A program made the position numbers and the translations under genes. The notes beneath the pieces were generated by a model. That model did not search any database. It saw nothing but the letters and a program-made list of their open reading frames with translations, and was not told the DNA's origin. Shown here piece by piece: positions 17,537-28,178 of a DNA stretch of 64,000 nucleotides (positions within the stretch are counted from its first letter, which is position 1; every line of letters starts with the position of its first letter). Origin of the DNA: Xylophilus sp. GW821-FHT01B05 (GTDB lineage: Bacteria > Pseudomonadota > Gammaproteobacteria > Burkholderiales > Burkholderiaceae_C). Location: positions 3,844,001-3,908,000 of the forward strand of contig CP152408.1 in the NCBI GenBank assembly GCA_038961845.1. Reading direction: 5' to 3'.

Positions 17537-19534
17537 TCAGTTGGTCTGCGCCAACTGATCCAAGATGGCTGGATTTTCCAACGTAGACGTGTCCTGCGTA
17601 ATCGCTTCACCCTTGGCAATACTGCGCAGCAGGCGGCGCATGATCTTGCCGCTGCGGGTCTTGGGCAGGTTGTCGCCGAAGCGGATGTCCTTGGGCTTGG
17701 CGATGGGGCCGATCTCTTTGGCGACCCAGTCGCGCAGTTCCTTGGCGATGGCCTTGGCTTCTTCACCCGTGGGGCGCGAGCGCTTCAGCACGACGAAGGC
17801 GCAGATCGCCTCGCCGGTCAGGTCGTCGGGGCGGCCGACCACCGCAGCCTCTGCCACCAGGTCGGTCTTGGACACCAGCGCGGATTCGATCTCCATCGTA
17901 CCCATGCGGTGGCCGGACACGTTCAGCACATCGTCAATACGGCCGGTGATGCGGAAGTAGCCGCGGTCAATGCTGCGCACCGCGCCGTCGCCAGCCAGGT
18001 AGATGCTGCCACCCATCTCCTCTGGGAAGTAGCTCTTCTTGAAGCGCTCCGGGTCGTTCCAGATGGTGCGCACCATGGACGGCCAGGGCCGCTTGATGAC
18101 CAGGATGCCGCCGGTGCCGTTCTCGATGTCCTTGCCGGTCTCGTCGACGATGGCGGCCATGATGCCCGGCAGCGGCAAGGTGCAAGAGCCCGGCACCAGC
18201 GGCGTGGCGCCCGGCAGCGGCGTGATGACGTGGCCACCGGTTTCGGTCTGCCAGAAGGTGTCGACGATGGGGCAGCGCTCGCCGCCGATATTGCGGTGGT
18301 ACCACATCCAGGCTTCTGGGTTGATCGGCTCGCCGACGCTGCCCAGGATGCGCAGGGACGACAGATCCGAACGCTTGGGGTGCACCTTCTCGTCGGCTTC
18401 CGCAGCCTTGATGAGCGAGCGGATGGCGGTGGGCGCGGTGTAGAAGATGCTGACCTTGTGGCGCTCGATCATCTGCCAGAAGCGGCCGGCGTCCGGGTAG
18501 GTCGGCACACCTTCGAACACGACCTGCGTGGCGCCGGCGGCCAGCGGGCCGTAGGTGACGTAGGTGTGGCCGGTGATCCAGCCGATGTCGGCCGTGCACC
18601 AGAACACATCTGTGGGCCGCAGGTCGAAGGTCCAGTCCATGGTGAGCTTGGCCCACAGCAGGTAGCCGCCTGTGCTGTGCTGCACGCCCTTGGGCTTGCC
18701 GGTGGAGCCCGAGGTGTAGAGGACGAACAGCGGGTGCTCGGCGCCGACCGGCTCGGGCGCGCAATCGGCGCTCTGGCCGGCCAGGGCTTCGGCAAAGCTG
18801 ATGTCGCGGCCAGCCACGCGGGCCCACTCGCCCTGGGTGCGCTCATAGACCAGCACGGTCTTGACCGATTCACAGCCGCCGATGGCAATGGCATCGTCGA
18901 CGATGGACTTCAGCGGCAGCGCCTTGCCGCCGCGCATCTGGTAGTTGGCGGTGATGACCGCCACCGCGCCGGCGTCGATGATGCGCTCATTCACCGCCTT
19001 GGCCGAGAAGCCGCCAAACACCACGCTGTGCGTGGCGCCAATGCGGGCGCAGGCCTGCATCGCCACCACGCCTTCGATGGTCATGGGCATGTAGATGATG
19101 ACCCGGTCGCCCTTGCCAATGCCGCGCGCCTTCAGCGCATTGGCAAAGCGCGACACGCGCTCCAGCAGTTCGCGGTAGCTGACGCGGGTGACGGCGCCGT
19201 CGTCGGCCTCGAACACGATGGCGGTCTTGTGCTCTACCGGCGTGCCCATGTGGCGGTCCAGGCAGTTGGCCGAGGCGTTGAGTTCGCCGTCGTCAAACCA
19301 CTTGAAGAACGGCGGCGTGCTTTCGTCCAGCACGCGGGTGAAGGGCTTGTTCCAGACCAGGTTCTCGCGCGCCAGGCGGGCCCAGAAGCCCTCAAAGTCA
19401 CGCTCGGCCTCGGCGCACAGCGCCTCGTAGGCGGGCATGCCGGAGATGCGCGCCCCGCGCATGGCGGCGTCGGAGGGCGGGAACACGCGGTTCTCGACCA
19501 GCACGGATTCAATGGAGGACGCGGCGGCGCTCAT
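17537..19534 (-). CDS. acs: Acetyl-CoA synthetase
   Basis: This 665-residue AMP-forming enzyme activates acetate to acetyl-CoA. Visible landmarks are the nucleotide loop [14 protein letters not shown] near residue 270 and a [13 protein letters not shown] motif ([19 protein letters not shown]). The C-terminal [14 protein letters not shown] holds the catalytic lysine that acetylation normally silences. Length and N-terminal order match bacterial Acs. ATG 19534 follows GGAGACATCCCC on the minus strand. It stands alone between two repeat-rich or promoter gaps. A diverged duplicate of its last codons lies 84 bp beyond its stop. Confidence 0.96.
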   Translation of the reverse strand: MSAAASSIESVLVENRVFPPSDAAMRGARISGMPAYEALCAEAERDFEGFWARLARENLVWNKPFTRVLDESTPPFFKWFDDGELNASANCLDRHMGTPVEHKTAIVFEADDGAVTRVSYRELLERVSRFANALKARGIGKGDRVIIYMPMTIEGVVAMQACARIGATHSVVFGGFSAKAVNERIIDAGAVAVITANYQMRGGKALPLKSIVDDAIAIGGCESVKTVLVYERTQGEWARVAGRDISFAEALAGQSADCAPEPVGAEHPLFVLYTSGSTGKPKGVQHSTGGYLLWAKLTMDWTFDLRPTDVFWCTADIGWITGHTYVTYGPLAAGATQVVFEGVPTYPDAGRFWQMIERHKVSIFYTAPTAIRSLIKAAEADEKVHPKRSDLSSLRILGSVGEPINPEAWMWYHRNIGGERCPIVDTFWQTETGGHVITPLPGATPLVPGSCTLPLPGIMAAIVDETGKDIENGTGGILVIKRPWPSMVRTIWNDPERFKKSYFPEEMGGSIYLAGDGAVRSIDRGYFRITGRIDDVLNVSGHRMGTMEIESALVSKTDLVAEAAVVGRPDDLTGEAICAFVVLKRSRPTGEEAKAIAKELRDWVAKEIGPIAKPKDIRFGDNLPKTRSGKIMRRLLRSIAKGEAITQDTSTLENPAILDQLAQTN

Positions 19535-19673
19535 GGGGATGTCTCCTGGGGAATAAGTCGTGGCAAAACGGGGGCTAATGTGGTGGCCGGCACTTACAGA
19601 CCACTGACGGGCCTACTCGATTCTGGCGCAGGACCCGACTCTACAATGCGCCCTTTTGCTCTCTGGCCCCACC

Positions 19674-20273
19674 ATGTCCGACCCTCACGCGCGCAAGGCC
19701 TCACCGTTGCGTCCGCTGCCCAACCTGATTTTTGCCAGCCGCTGGCTGCAACTGCCCTTGTACCTGGGCCTGATCGTGGCCCAGGGCGTGTACGTGGTGC
19801 ACTTTCTGGTGGAGCTGCTGCACCTGGTGGAGGCGGCGTTTGGCAGCACCACGGCGCTGCAGGCGCTGGTCAACAGCATCGGCTACAAGACCACGGTGCC
19901 GATCACGAGCCTGAACGAGACGGTGATCATGCTGGTGGTACTGGCGCTGATCGACGTGGTGATGATCTCCAACCTGCTGATCATGGTGATCGTCGGCGGC
20001 TACGAGACCTTCGTCAGCCGCATGAACCTGGAAGGCCACCGCGACCAGCCCGAATGGCTGAGCCACGTGAACGCCTCTGTACTCAAGGTGAAACTGGCCA
20101 CGGCCATCATCGGCATCAGCTCTATCCACCTGCTCAAGACCTTCATCAACGCCGACAACTACACCAACCGCGTGCTGATCGCCCAGACCGTGATCCACAT
20201 CACCTTCCTGCTGTCGGCCTTGGCGATTGCGTTGACCGACCGGCTGATGTCGGCACCGGCGAAAGAGCACTGA
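19674..20273 (+). CDS. YqhA-family (UPF0114) membrane protein
   Basis: This 199-residue inner-membrane protein has three to four hydrophobic helices (about residues 28-55, 85-120 and 165-188). The family-like segments VIMLVVLALIDVVMISNLLI and GISSIHLLKTFINAD place it in the UPF0114/YqhA group, whose function is not established. ATG 19674 (MSDPHARK) was chosen over an ATG six codons upstream as the shorter and more usual start. It is divergent from acs and followed by the promoter of the osmoprotectant transporter. Confidence 0.85.
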   Translation: MSDPHARKASPLRPLPNLIFASRWLQLPLYLGLIVAQGVYVVHFLVELLHLVEAAFGSTTALQALVNSIGYKTTVPITSLNETVIMLVVLALIDVVMISNLLIMVIVGGYETFVSRMNLEGHRDQPEWLSHVNASVLKVKLATAIIGISSIHLLKTFINADNYTNRVLIAQTVIHITFLLSALAIALTDRLMSAPAKEH

Positions 20274-20307
20274 GCTTCGCCAGCTTATATCCGGTTACAG
20301 CGCGCCC

Positions 20308-20336
20308 TTGACGCGCTCAGACTCAAAAGTTATAAT
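20308..20336 (+). promoter_or_regulatory. Near-consensus sigma-70 promoter for proVWX-like operon
   Basis: TTGACG (20308-20313), a 17-bp spacer, then TATAAT (20331-20336). Both hexamers and the spacing are near ideal, and the site lies in an otherwise GC-rich gap. Transcription should start near 20343, giving an untranslated leader of roughly 310 nt before the ATPase gene. Confidence 0.7.
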
Positions 20337-20342
20337 TCGGCG

Positions 20343-20655
20343 CTTTCCTGCTTGCACCAATCCCGTCTCGCCGATGCTTTCGGCCTCCAGTCGGTGGTGC
20401 AGCGGCCCAGCTCCCACGTGAGCGGGCCGACAGGAAACCGCCGGGGCCACATCGGTCCTGCATTTCGTCAATCCCGCCGGCAGTCCCGGTACCCCGTCCA
20501 ACCCGGCGCCCCTCTGGCACCGGCATAGCCCTATTGGCGGCGCGCATGCGCCATCACTGCCGGGGCTTCGGGGTTCGGCTGCGGCGGCGCCTTTTCGCTG
20601 GCTGGTTCAGCGTGGAGGTGCATCAACAGCAAGCTGCTGAGGAAGGGTCTGCCGC
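20343..20655 (+). promoter_or_regulatory. Long structured 5' leader of the proVWX-like operon
   Basis: About 310 GC-rich bases between the promoter and ATG 20656, with no convincing ORF. Several self-complementary stretches are present, including GCGCGCATGCGC near 20544. I do not recognise a known riboswitch class. In enterobacteria the proV leader contributes to osmotic control, so a post-transcriptional role is plausible here by analogy only. Confidence 0.45.
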
Positions 20656-21858
20656 ATGGCAAAAGAAATCGTGATCGACCATGTCTTCAAGGTGTTCGGG
20701 GATGACCCGGATGCCGCACTGGATCTGGTGCGGGAGGGCCACTCCAAGCAGGAGATCCTCGCGCGCACCGGTCAGTCCATTGGCGTGTTCGACGCGAGCT
20801 TCACCATCGAGGCGGGCGAGATCTTCGTCATCATGGGCTTGTCGGGTTCGGGCAAGTCGACGCTGGTGCGCCTGCTGAACCGGCTGATCGAGCCCAGCGC
20901 CGGCCGCATCGTGATCGACGGCCGCAACATCTTCGAGCATTCAGAAGCCGAGCTGCGCGCGCTGCGCCGCAAGGACATCAGCATGGTGTTCCAGTCCTTC
21001 GCGCTGATGCCGCACATGACGGTGCTGGAGAACACCGCCTTTGGCCTGGAACTGTCGGGCGTGAGCCAGGCCGAGCGCCTGACGCTGGCCGAGCAGGCGC
21101 TGGAGCAGGTCGGCCTGGCCGGCTGGGGCGCGAGCTACCCGGATGAACTCTCTGGCGGCATGCAGCAGCGCGTGGGCCTGGCGCGTGCGCTGGCCAGCGA
21201 CCCGTCCATCCTGTTGATGGACGAGGCGTTCTCGGCGCTGGACCCGATCATCCGCACCGAGATGCAAAGCGAGCTGCTGCGCCTGCAGGAAGAGCGCCGC
21301 CGCACCATCGTCTTTATCTCGCATGACCTGGACGAGGCCATGCGCATCGGCAGCCGCATCGCCATCATGCGCGACGGCCACGTGGTGCAGGTCGGTACGC
21401 CAGAAGAGATCCTGCGCAACCCGGCCGACGACTATGTGCGCAGCTTCATCCGCGGCGTGGATGCGGCTGCTGTGTTCAAGGCTGGCGACATCGCGCGCAA
21501 GACGCAGGTGGTGATCGTGTCCGAGCACGCCGGCCGCGGCTCGCGCGCCGCGCTGCAACTGCTGGAAGAGCAGGACCGCGACTACGCCACCATCGTGAGC
21601 CCGCAGCGCCGCTTTCTGGGCCTGGTATCTGCCGACTCGCTGCGCGCCGCGCTGCACGGCCATGCAGGCCCGCTGGGCCTGGCCCAGGCTTTCTTGCCGG
21701 ATGTGCCGACCATTGCCGCCAACCACCCGGTGAGCGACCTGATCGGCCAGGTGGCCCAGGTGCCCTACCCGGTGCCGGTGGTGGACGCCAACGGCCGCTA
21801 CGCCGGCGCCATCAGCAAGAACACGCTGCTGCGATTTCTGGACCGCACGACCGACTGA
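20656..21858 (+). CDS. proV: Glycine betaine/proline ABC transporter ATPase (ProV-like)
   Basis: This 400-residue ATPase has Walker [18 protein letters not shown], signature [15 protein letters not shown] and Walker [13 protein letters not shown]. The N-terminal extension (about 45 residues before the ATPase core) is typical of ProV/OpuAA. The C-terminal part (about 280-400) is a CBS-domain pair, which in relatives senses ionic strength. It energises uptake of compatible solutes with the permease and binding protein that follow. It starts at ATG 20656 behind GAGGAAGGG. A near-consensus promoter and a long leader lie upstream. Confidence 0.92.
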   Translation: MAKEIVIDHVFKVFGDDPDAALDLVREGHSKQEILARTGQSIGVFDASFTIEAGEIFVIMGLSGSGKSTLVRLLNRLIEPSAGRIVIDGRNIFEHSEAELRALRRKDISMVFQSFALMPHMTVLENTAFGLELSGVSQAERLTLAEQALEQVGLAGWGASYPDELSGGMQQRVGLARALASDPSILLMDEAFSALDPIIRTEMQSELLRLQEERRRTIVFISHDLDEAMRIGSRIAIMRDGHVVQVGTPEEILRNPADDYVRSFIRGVDAAAVFKAGDIARKTQVVIVSEHAGRGSRAALQLLEEQDRDYATIVSPQRRFLGLVSADSLRAALHGHAGPLGLAQAFLPDVPTIAANHPVSDLIGQVAQVPYPVPVVDANGRYAGAISKNTLLRFLDRTTD

Positions 21859-21975
21859 CACCCGTCAACCGTCGCCGTCCCATCCCTCTTCACCGCCAAC
21901 AAAAGCCGCAGGCGTGCCCCAGGCACCGCCGCTGCATTGCCGCTTTTGTTCGCCCAGCCCTGAAAGGCCCCGACC

Positions 21976-23109
21976 ATGTCTGACTTCAACAACCTCTCGC
22001 TGGACGCTGCCGCCGATGCCGCAGAGCCCGCGCTGGCCCAGGCACCGCACTACGTCAACCCCTGGGTCCAGAGCACGCTGCCGCCCGCCGACAGCGGCGC
22101 GGCCAGCACCGCCTGGCTCGACGGCCCGCCGCTGGACGCCCATGCACAGCCCGCGCACGCCGCCGGCCTGTTCGATGGCACGCTGCCGGTAGAGGCCTGG
22201 GTCAACCACGGGCTGGCCTGGGTGGTGCAGCACTTCCGTCCCTTCTTCCAGGCCGTGCGCGGGCCTATCGATGCGCTGCTCAGCAGCGTGGAGGGCGTGC
22301 TGTCGGCCCCGCCCGCGCCCGTCATGGTGGCGCTGATGGGCCTGCTGGTCTGGCAGTTTGCCGGGCCGGGCCTGGCCCTGGGTGCGGTGGCGGCGCTGTT
22401 GCTGGTGGCCCTGCTCGGCGTCTGGCCCGAGGCCATGACCACGCTGTCGCTGGTGCTGACATCCCTCGGCTTCTGCCTGCTGATCGGCCTGCCGCTGGGC
22501 GTGCTGCTGGCGCGCAGCGACCGCGCCCAGCGCCTGGTGCGCCCGGTGCTGGATGCCATGCAGACCACGCCCGCCTTCGTCTACCTGGTGCCGGTGGTGA
22601 TGCTGTTTGGCATTGGCAACGTGCCGGGCGTGGTGGTCACCATCGTCTTCGCGCTGCCGCCGCTGGTGCGCCTGACCAACCTGGGCATACGCCAGGTGCG
22701 GTCGGACCTGGTCGAGGCCTCGCGCGCCTACGGCGCCTCGCCCTGGCAATTGCTGACCAAGGTGCAGCTGCCGCTGGCGCTGCCCTCCATCATGGCCGGC
22801 GTCAACCAGTCGCTGATGCTGTCGCTGTCGATGGTGGTGATCGCCTCGATGATCGCCGTGGGCGGCCTGGGGCAGATGGTGCTGCGCGGCATCGGCCGGC
22901 TCGACATGGGCCTGGCCACGCTCGGCGGCCTGGGCATCGTGCTGCTGGCGATCACGCTCGACCGCTTCACCCAATCGCTCGGCCAGGTGCGCCGCGGCGG
23001 CCTGCGCTGGCACCAGCGCGGCCCGGTCGGCCTGCTGCGCCGCTTGCTCGGCACCCAGCCCTCTGCCCAACGCAGCCTGCAGACCGCGCCCAGCGCCTCT
23101 GCCGCCTGA
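21976..23109 (+). CDS. proW: Glycine betaine/proline ABC transporter permease (ProW-like)
   Basis: This 377-residue inner-membrane permease has a long hydrophilic N-terminus (about 95 residues, as in ProW) followed by six to seven helices. The cytoplasmic coupling motif [20 protein letters not shown] is the EAA loop that contacts the ATPase. The sequence [15 protein letters not shown] is also characteristic of ProW/OpuAB. It lies 117 bp after the ATPase gene and 14 bp before the binding-protein gene, so the three form one operon. Start ATG 21976 follows AAAGG. Confidence 0.92.
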   Translation: MSDFNNLSLDAAADAAEPALAQAPHYVNPWVQSTLPPADSGAASTAWLDGPPLDAHAQPAHAAGLFDGTLPVEAWVNHGLAWVVQHFRPFFQAVRGPIDALLSSVEGVLSAPPAPVMVALMGLLVWQFAGPGLALGAVAALLLVALLGVWPEAMTTLSLVLTSLGFCLLIGLPLGVLLARSDRAQRLVRPVLDAMQTTPAFVYLVPVVMLFGIGNVPGVVVTIVFALPPLVRLTNLGIRQVRSDLVEASRAYGASPWQLLTKVQLPLALPSIMAGVNQSLMLSLSMVVIASMIAVGGLGQMVLRGIGRLDMGLATLGGLGIVLLAITLDRFTQSLGQVRRGGLRWHQRGPVGLLRRLLGTQPSAQRSLQTAPSASAA

Positions 23110-23123
23110 AAGAAAGGAGACCC

Positions 23124-24200
23124 ATGTTCCCATCCACCCACATTCGTTTGCCCGCACCGCCGGCACGCCCCGTGCCCGCCATCCCGCGCGTGGCGCGCGC
23201 CGTGATCCTGTGCAGCGCCCTCGCCTTCGGCCTGGCCGGTACGCCGGCTATTGCCGCCACGCCCGACATGCCGGGAGAAGGCATCAGCGTGCAGCCGCTG
23301 CAAAGCTCGCTGCCTGAAGAAAGCTTTCAGACCTATCTGGTCACCAAGGCGCTGCAGCAGCTTGGCTACAAGGTCCAGCCGATCAAGGAGATCGAATACG
23401 CCACCGGCCTGGTCGCCATCGCCAACGGCGACGCCACCTTCCTGGCCGACTACTGGGTGCCGCTGCACCAGGATTTCTACAAGAACGCCGGCGGCGAGGC
23501 CAGCTTCTACAGCCAGGGCACCTATTCCAGCGGCGCCGTACAGGGCTACCTGATCGACAAGAAAACCGCCGACGCCTACGGCATCACCAACCTGGCGCAA
23601 CTGCGCGATCCGCAGATCGCCAAGCTGTTTGACTCTGACGGCGACGGCCGCGCCAACCTCACCGGCTGCAACCCCGGCTGGGGCTGCGAAGGCGTGATCG
23701 AAACCCAACTGAGCGCCTACGGCCTGCGCGCCACCGTCAGCCACGACCAGGGCAGCTACCCGGCCCTGATGGCCGACACCATAGAGCGCTACAAGCACGG
23801 CCAGCCGGTCCTCTACTACACCTGGATGCCCTACTGGGTCAGCAGCGTGCTCAAGCCCGGCGAAGACGTGGTCTGGCTCGAAGTGCCCTTCTCTGCCACG
23901 CCCGGCAAACCCGGCGACCGCCAGGCCACCCGCCTGCCCGACGGCAAGGACTACGGCTTTGTCGCCAACACCCAGCACATCCTCGCCAACCGCAAGTTCG
24001 CAGAAGCCAACCCGGCCGCCGCAAAACTATTCGAGGTGATGGAAGTGCCGGTGGCCGACATCAACGCCCAGAACCTGCGCATGCGCGAAGGCGAGAACAA
24101 GACCGTGGATATAGAGCGGCACGCCGACGGCTGGATTGCCACGCACCGGGCGCTGTTTGACAACTGGCTGCAACAGGCGCGCGCCGCAGCAGGCTCCTGA
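23124..24200 (+). CDS. proX: Glycine betaine/proline periplasmic binding protein (ProX-like)
   Basis: This 358-residue secreted solute receptor has a long signal peptide: a basic stretch, then [21 protein letters not shown], cleaved near residue 48. The mature part is an OpuAC-type type II binding fold. Aromatic residues in [12 protein letters not shown] and [13 protein letters not shown] fit the aromatic cage that binds quaternary ammonium groups. The motif CNPGWGCE, with a likely disulphide, is shared with ProX of Escherichia coli. Last gene of the transporter operon, behind AAAGGAGA; a dispersed repeat follows. Confidence 0.92.
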   Translation: MFPSTHIRLPAPPARPVPAIPRVARAVILCSALAFGLAGTPAIAATPDMPGEGISVQPLQSSLPEESFQTYLVTKALQQLGYKVQPIKEIEYATGLVAIANGDATFLADYWVPLHQDFYKNAGGEASFYSQGTYSSGAVQGYLIDKKTADAYGITNLAQLRDPQIAKLFDSDGDGRANLTGCNPGWGCEGVIETQLSAYGLRATVSHDQGSYPALMADTIERYKHGQPVLYYTWMPYWVSSVLKPGEDVVWLEVPFSATPGKPGDRQATRLPDGKDYGFVANTQHILANRKFAEANPAAAKLFEVMEVPVADINAQNLRMREGENKTVDIERHADGWIATHRALFDNWLQQARAAAGS

Positions 24201-24221
24201 GGCGCAGGGGCTGCGTGATAC

Positions 24222-24288
24222 AAAATATTGATGAAATATGCCTCTAGCCCAGGCACATCCTGGGCTAGTAGCTATATATTAAATAGCA
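24222..24288 (-). repeat. Comamonad dispersed repeat, copy 5
   Basis: Inverted-orientation copy, ATGAAATATGCCTCTAGCCC ... CCTGGGCTAGTAGCTA on the plus strand, filling the gap between the binding-protein gene and the end of fumC. It may act as the transcript end for both, since the AGCCCAGG/CCTGGGCT arms pair. Confidence 0.8.
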
Positions 24289-24312
24289 ACATCCAGCGCT
24301 CGCGCTGAGGGC

Positions 24313-25698
24313 TCAGCGCCCCACCATGTTGCCCGGCACCACCCATTGGTCGAACTGCTCGCCGGTGACGTGCCCAGAGGCCACGGCCGCCTCGCGCAGG
24401 CTGGTGCCTTCCTTGTGCGCCTTCTTGGCGATGTAGGCGGCCTTGTCGTAGCCGATGTGGGTGTTGAGTGCCGTCACCAGCATCAGTGAGCGCTCAACCA
24501 GTTCGGTGATGCGCTCGCGGTTGGGCTCGATGCCCACGGCGCAATGGTCGTTGAAGCTCACCATGCCGTCGGCCAGCAGGCGCACGCTCTGCAAAAAATT
24601 GTGCGCCACCATCGGGCGGAACACGTTCAGCTCGAAGTTGCCCGAGGCGCCGCCAAAGTTGATGGCCACGTCGTTGCCAAAGACCTGCGCGGCCAGCATG
24701 GTGACGGCCTCGCTCTGCGTCGGGTTGACCTTGCCCGGCATGATCGATGAACCCGGTTCGTTCTCGGGGATGCTCAGTTCACCGATGCCGCTGCGCGGGC
24801 CGCTGGCCAGCCAGCGCACGTCGTTGGCGATCTTCATCATGCTGGCCGCCAGGGTCTTGAGCGCGCCGTGCGCGTGGACCAGGCCGTCGACCGAGGCCAG
24901 CGCCTCGAACTTGTTGGGCGCGGTGACAAAAGGCAGGCCGGTGATCTTGGCCAGCTCGGCCGCGACCTGCTCGGCGTAGCCCTTGGGTGCGTTCAGCCCG
25001 GTGCCCACGGCCGTGCCGCCCAGCGCCAGCTCATACAGATGCGGCAGCGCGGCGCGCACGTGCTTGTCGCCATGGGCCAGTTGCGCCACATAGCCCGAGA
25101 ACTCCTGGCCCAGGGTGAGCGGCGTGGCGTCCTGCAAGTGGGTACGGCCGATCTTCACGATGCCGTCGAAATCCTGGGCTTTCTGCCCCAGCGTGGCGCG
25201 CAGCTTGGCAATGGCCGGCAGCAGCTTGTGCGTGATGGCCTCCACCGCCGCCACGTGCATGGCGGTCGGGAACACGTCGTTGCTCGACTGGCTGCGGTTG
25301 ACGTCATCGTTCGGGTGCACCAGGCGCCCTTCCCCGCGCTCGCCGCCAAGGATTTCGCTGGCGCGGTTGGCCAGCACCTCGTTGACATTCATGTTGGTCT
25401 GCGTGCCAGAGCCGGTCTGCCACACCACCAGCGGGAACTCGCCCGCATGCTTGCCGGCAATGACTTCGTCGGCCGCCGCCGCGATGGCCTTGGTCTTCTT
25501 CTCGTCCTGCAGGCCCAGCGCGTGGTTGACCACGGCCGACGCGCGCTTGACCTGGGCCAGCGCCTTGATGATCTCGCGCGGCTGCTGCTCGCCAGAGATG
25601 TCGAAGTTCTGCAGCGAGCGCTGCGTCTGTGCGCCCCACAGGTGCTCGGCTGGCACTTCGATGGGGCCGAAGGTATCGCGTTCTGTACGTGTGCTCAT
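24313..25698 (-). CDS. fumC: Class II fumarate hydratase
   Basis: This 461-residue iron-independent fumarase interconverts fumarate and malate in the citric acid cycle. Landmarks are [20 protein letters not shown], the histidine region [20 protein letters not shown], and the superfamily signature [15 protein letters not shown]. Length and motif order match FumC rather than aspartase. It starts at ATG 25698 and is divergent from the c-di-GMP gene. A class I, Fe-S fumarase is encoded 2.5 kb away, so the cell carries both oxygen-stable and iron-dependent forms close together. Confidence 0.96.
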   Translation of the reverse strand: MSTRTERDTFGPIEVPAEHLWGAQTQRSLQNFDISGEQQPREIIKALAQVKRASAVVNHALGLQDEKKTKAIAAAADEVIAGKHAGEFPLVVWQTGSGTQTNMNVNEVLANRASEILGGERGEGRLVHPNDDVNRSQSSNDVFPTAMHVAAVEAITHKLLPAIAKLRATLGQKAQDFDGIVKIGRTHLQDATPLTLGQEFSGYVAQLAHGDKHVRAALPHLYELALGGTAVGTGLNAPKGYAEQVAAELAKITGLPFVTAPNKFEALASVDGLVHAHGALKTLAASMMKIANDVRWLASGPRSGIGELSIPENEPGSSIMPGKVNPTQSEAVTMLAAQVFGNDVAINFGGASGNFELNVFRPMVAHNFLQSVRLLADGMVSFNDHCAVGIEPNRERITELVERSLMLVTALNTHIGYDKAAYIAKKAHKEGTSLREAAVASGHVTGEQFDQWVVPGNMVGR

Positions 25699-25922
25699 GG
25701 TCGGGTCGGTGGCAAACTAAGGAATTGCCGCAGCTCCAAGGAACACTGCGGCGATGACGATCACCTGCCAGCATACGTCAAACGAAAACGTTTCTCATTC
25801 ACATATGGCCGGGGTGGTTAAACTGCAGCCCGCTTTGCGACTGCGTATCCCGACAGGGTAGCGCGGTGCCTCCCCCCGCGCATCCGACGGCGTGAATCCC
25901 CATTACCGCCGCCCCACTCGCA

Positions 25923-28088
25923 GTGACACCACCCCCGACCACCTTCCTCGACTCGCACTACAACCTGTGGGGCGTCGCAGCATCGGTGCTGATCGCCACC
26001 CTTGCGTCCTATGTCACGCTGGATCTGGCGCGCCGGATCCAGTCCTCGCGCGGCGGCCTGCGCCTGGTGTGGTGGGCGTCGGGCTCGGTTGTCATGGGCA
26101 CCGGCATCTGGGCCATGCATTTCATCGGCATGCTGGCCTTTACCTTGCCCATCGCGCTGGGCTTTACCGGCATGTTGACCTTGCTGTCGTGGATTGCGGC
26201 AGTGCTTTCCTCGGGCATTGCGCTGGGGATTGCCAGCCGCGCGGCGGGCGGCCTGCGCTGGGTGCTGTTTGGCGCGCTGCCCATGGGCGCGGGCATCTGC
26301 GCCATGCATTACATAGGCATGGCTGCATTGGACATGGCGCCGGGCATCGTCTGGAATCCGCTGACCGTGGCGCTGTCTGTCGTGATCGCCGTGGCGGCCT
26401 CCGCTGCCGCCCTGTTGATTTTCCAGTTGCTGCTGCGGGTCCAGAACACGCGCCGCCTGCCGGCCCAGTTGGCCGCCGCCTGCGTGATGGGAGCGGCCAT
26501 CTGCGGCATGCACTACACCGGCATGGCCGCGGCGCAGTTCCCGGACGGCGCCGTCTGCCTCAGCGCGGGGGCGCTGGGCGGCAACGGCCTGATTTCCGTG
26601 GTGGTAGTGGCCGCCGGCATGCTGCTGCTGGGCACCTTGTTCACCTCCATCCTGGATGCGCGCCTGCAAGGCACGGCCCGACGCCTGGCCGACTCGCTGC
26701 AAGAAGCCAATGCCCAGTTGCAATCCGCCAACGCCGAGCTGCAGCAGCGCGCCTTTGCCGACCCGCTGACCGGCCTGCCCAACCGCCTGCTGTTCGAAGA
26801 CCGCCTGCACCATGCCCTGGTGCGGCTGGACCGCGCCAACCACCTGCGCGTGCAGGAGCGCGTTGCGGTACTGTTTGTCGACCTGGATGGCTTCAAGCCC
26901 ATCAACGACTCGTTCGGCCATGCGGCGGGCGACCAGATCCTGTGCAAGGCGGCCGAGCGGCTGTGTCGCGAAGCCCGGCAGAGCGATACCGTGGCCCGCG
27001 TGGGTGGCGACGAATTCCTGCTGCTGCTCGAAGATGTGAGCGACGCTACCGATTGCGTGCAACTGGCCGAGCGCATCCTGCAAGTACTGGCCCAGCCCTT
27101 CGAGGTGTCCGACAAGCAGGTGCAGATCGCCTGCTCCATCGGCATCGTGGTCTACCCCGACCAGGGCGACCGCGACAAGCTGGTGGCCAATGCCGATGCC
27201 GCCATGTACGTCGCCAAGCGCGCCGGCGGCGGCAGCTACGCGCTGTTTGAATCGCACATGGGCGCAGACGCGGTCGAGCAGCTTGAGCTGCAGAGCGACC
27301 TGCGCCAGGCGCTCGACAGCCAGCAGTTCGAGCTGTACTACCAACCCAAGGTCGATGGCCGTCGCGGCCGCATCAATGGCGTGGAGGCGCTGCTGCGCTG
27401 GCACCATCCGCAGCACGGCATGGTCAGCCCGGCGGTCTTCATCGGCCTGGCCGAGCGCTTTGGCCTGATCGGCCGCCTGGGCAACTGGGTGATAGACGAG
27501 GCCTGCCGCCAGATCGCGGCCTGGAGCGTGCAAGGCCTGCGCATGCGCGTGGCCATCAACCTGTCGGTCCACCAGTTGCGTGAGAGCGGCCTGGCCGAAC
27601 GGGTTGAGCAAGCGCTGCGCCGGCATGGCGTGGACGCCTCCCAATTGCTCTGCGAAATCACCGAATCCGTGGCCATGGAAGACATCAAGGCCACCCAGCG
27701 CACCTTCAGCGGGCTGGCGCGCATCGGCGTCTACCTGGCGATTGATGACTTTGGCACCGGCTATTCCAGCCTCAGCTACCTGCGCACCTTGCCGGCGCAG
27801 CAACTGAAGATCGACCGCAGCTTCGTCAACGACCTGGAAGTCAAGGAAGACGCCCGCGCCGTGGTCGAGGCGGTGATCCGCCTGGCGCATGCGCTGGGTC
27901 TGCGCGTGGTGGCCGAAGGCGTCGAAACCAGTGGCCAGCGCGACATCCTGCTGCAGATGGGCTGCGACGAGCTGCAGGGCTTTTTCTTTGCGCGGCCCAT
28001 GCCCGCGCATGTGCTGCTGGAATGGTCCAGAGGCCACAAGCCCGCAGACACGGTCGACTTCGCGCCCTCCACCATGATCGACAGCTGA
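25923..28088 (+). CDS. MHYT-GGDEF-EAL c-di-GMP turnover protein
   Basis: This 721-residue membrane protein has three copies of the MHYT pattern between helices (AMHFIGML, AMHYIGMA, GMHYTGMA, within residues 50-210), proposed to sense diatomic gases through copper. A linker helix leads to a GGDEF domain (VARVGGDEFLLLLED near 355, intact signature). An EAL domain follows (VEALLRWHHP near 480, DDFGTGYSSLSYL near 610). Both catalytic signatures look intact, so direction of activity cannot be predicted. It begins with GTG 25923; the frame upstream has no better start. Sits between fumC and the class I fumarase gene. Confidence 0.93.
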   Translation: MTPPPTTFLDSHYNLWGVAASVLIATLASYVTLDLARRIQSSRGGLRLVWWASGSVVMGTGIWAMHFIGMLAFTLPIALGFTGMLTLLSWIAAVLSSGIALGIASRAAGGLRWVLFGALPMGAGICAMHYIGMAALDMAPGIVWNPLTVALSVVIAVAASAAALLIFQLLLRVQNTRRLPAQLAAACVMGAAICGMHYTGMAAAQFPDGAVCLSAGALGGNGLISVVVVAAGMLLLGTLFTSILDARLQGTARRLADSLQEANAQLQSANAELQQRAFADPLTGLPNRLLFEDRLHHALVRLDRANHLRVQERVAVLFVDLDGFKPINDSFGHAAGDQILCKAAERLCREARQSDTVARVGGDEFLLLLEDVSDATDCVQLAERILQVLAQPFEVSDKQVQIACSIGIVVYPDQGDRDKLVANADAAMYVAKRAGGGSYALFESHMGADAVEQLELQSDLRQALDSQQFELYYQPKVDGRRGRINGVEALLRWHHPQHGMVSPAVFIGLAERFGLIGRLGNWVIDEACRQIAAWSVQGLRMRVAINLSVHQLRESGLAERVEQALRRHGVDASQLLCEITESVAMEDIKATQRTFSGLARIGVYLAIDDFGTGYSSLSYLRTLPAQQLKIDRSFVNDLEVKEDARAVVEAVIRLAHALGLRVVAEGVETSGQRDILLQMGCDELQGFFFARPMPAHVLLEWSRGHKPADTVDFAPSTMIDS

Positions 28089-28178
28089 GCCTGCCGCCAC
28101 CTTGGCGCCGCCTGCACGGGCGGTGCGCAACGGGGATAATTGCGGGCTGGTCCCCCTTACAACGACACGATCCCCACC

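Noticed and set aside
20343..20655. Known riboswitch or housekeeping RNA in the proV leader
   Set aside because: I compared it mentally with 4.5S, 6S, RNase P, tmRNA and common riboswitch cores and found no match, so it is reported only as a leader of unknown type.
25786..25793. AAACGTTT palindrome in the fumC-MHYT gap, resembling a LacI/PurR-type operator
   Set aside because: Only eight bases are symmetric, there is no nearby LacI-type regulator, and such octamers occur by chance.
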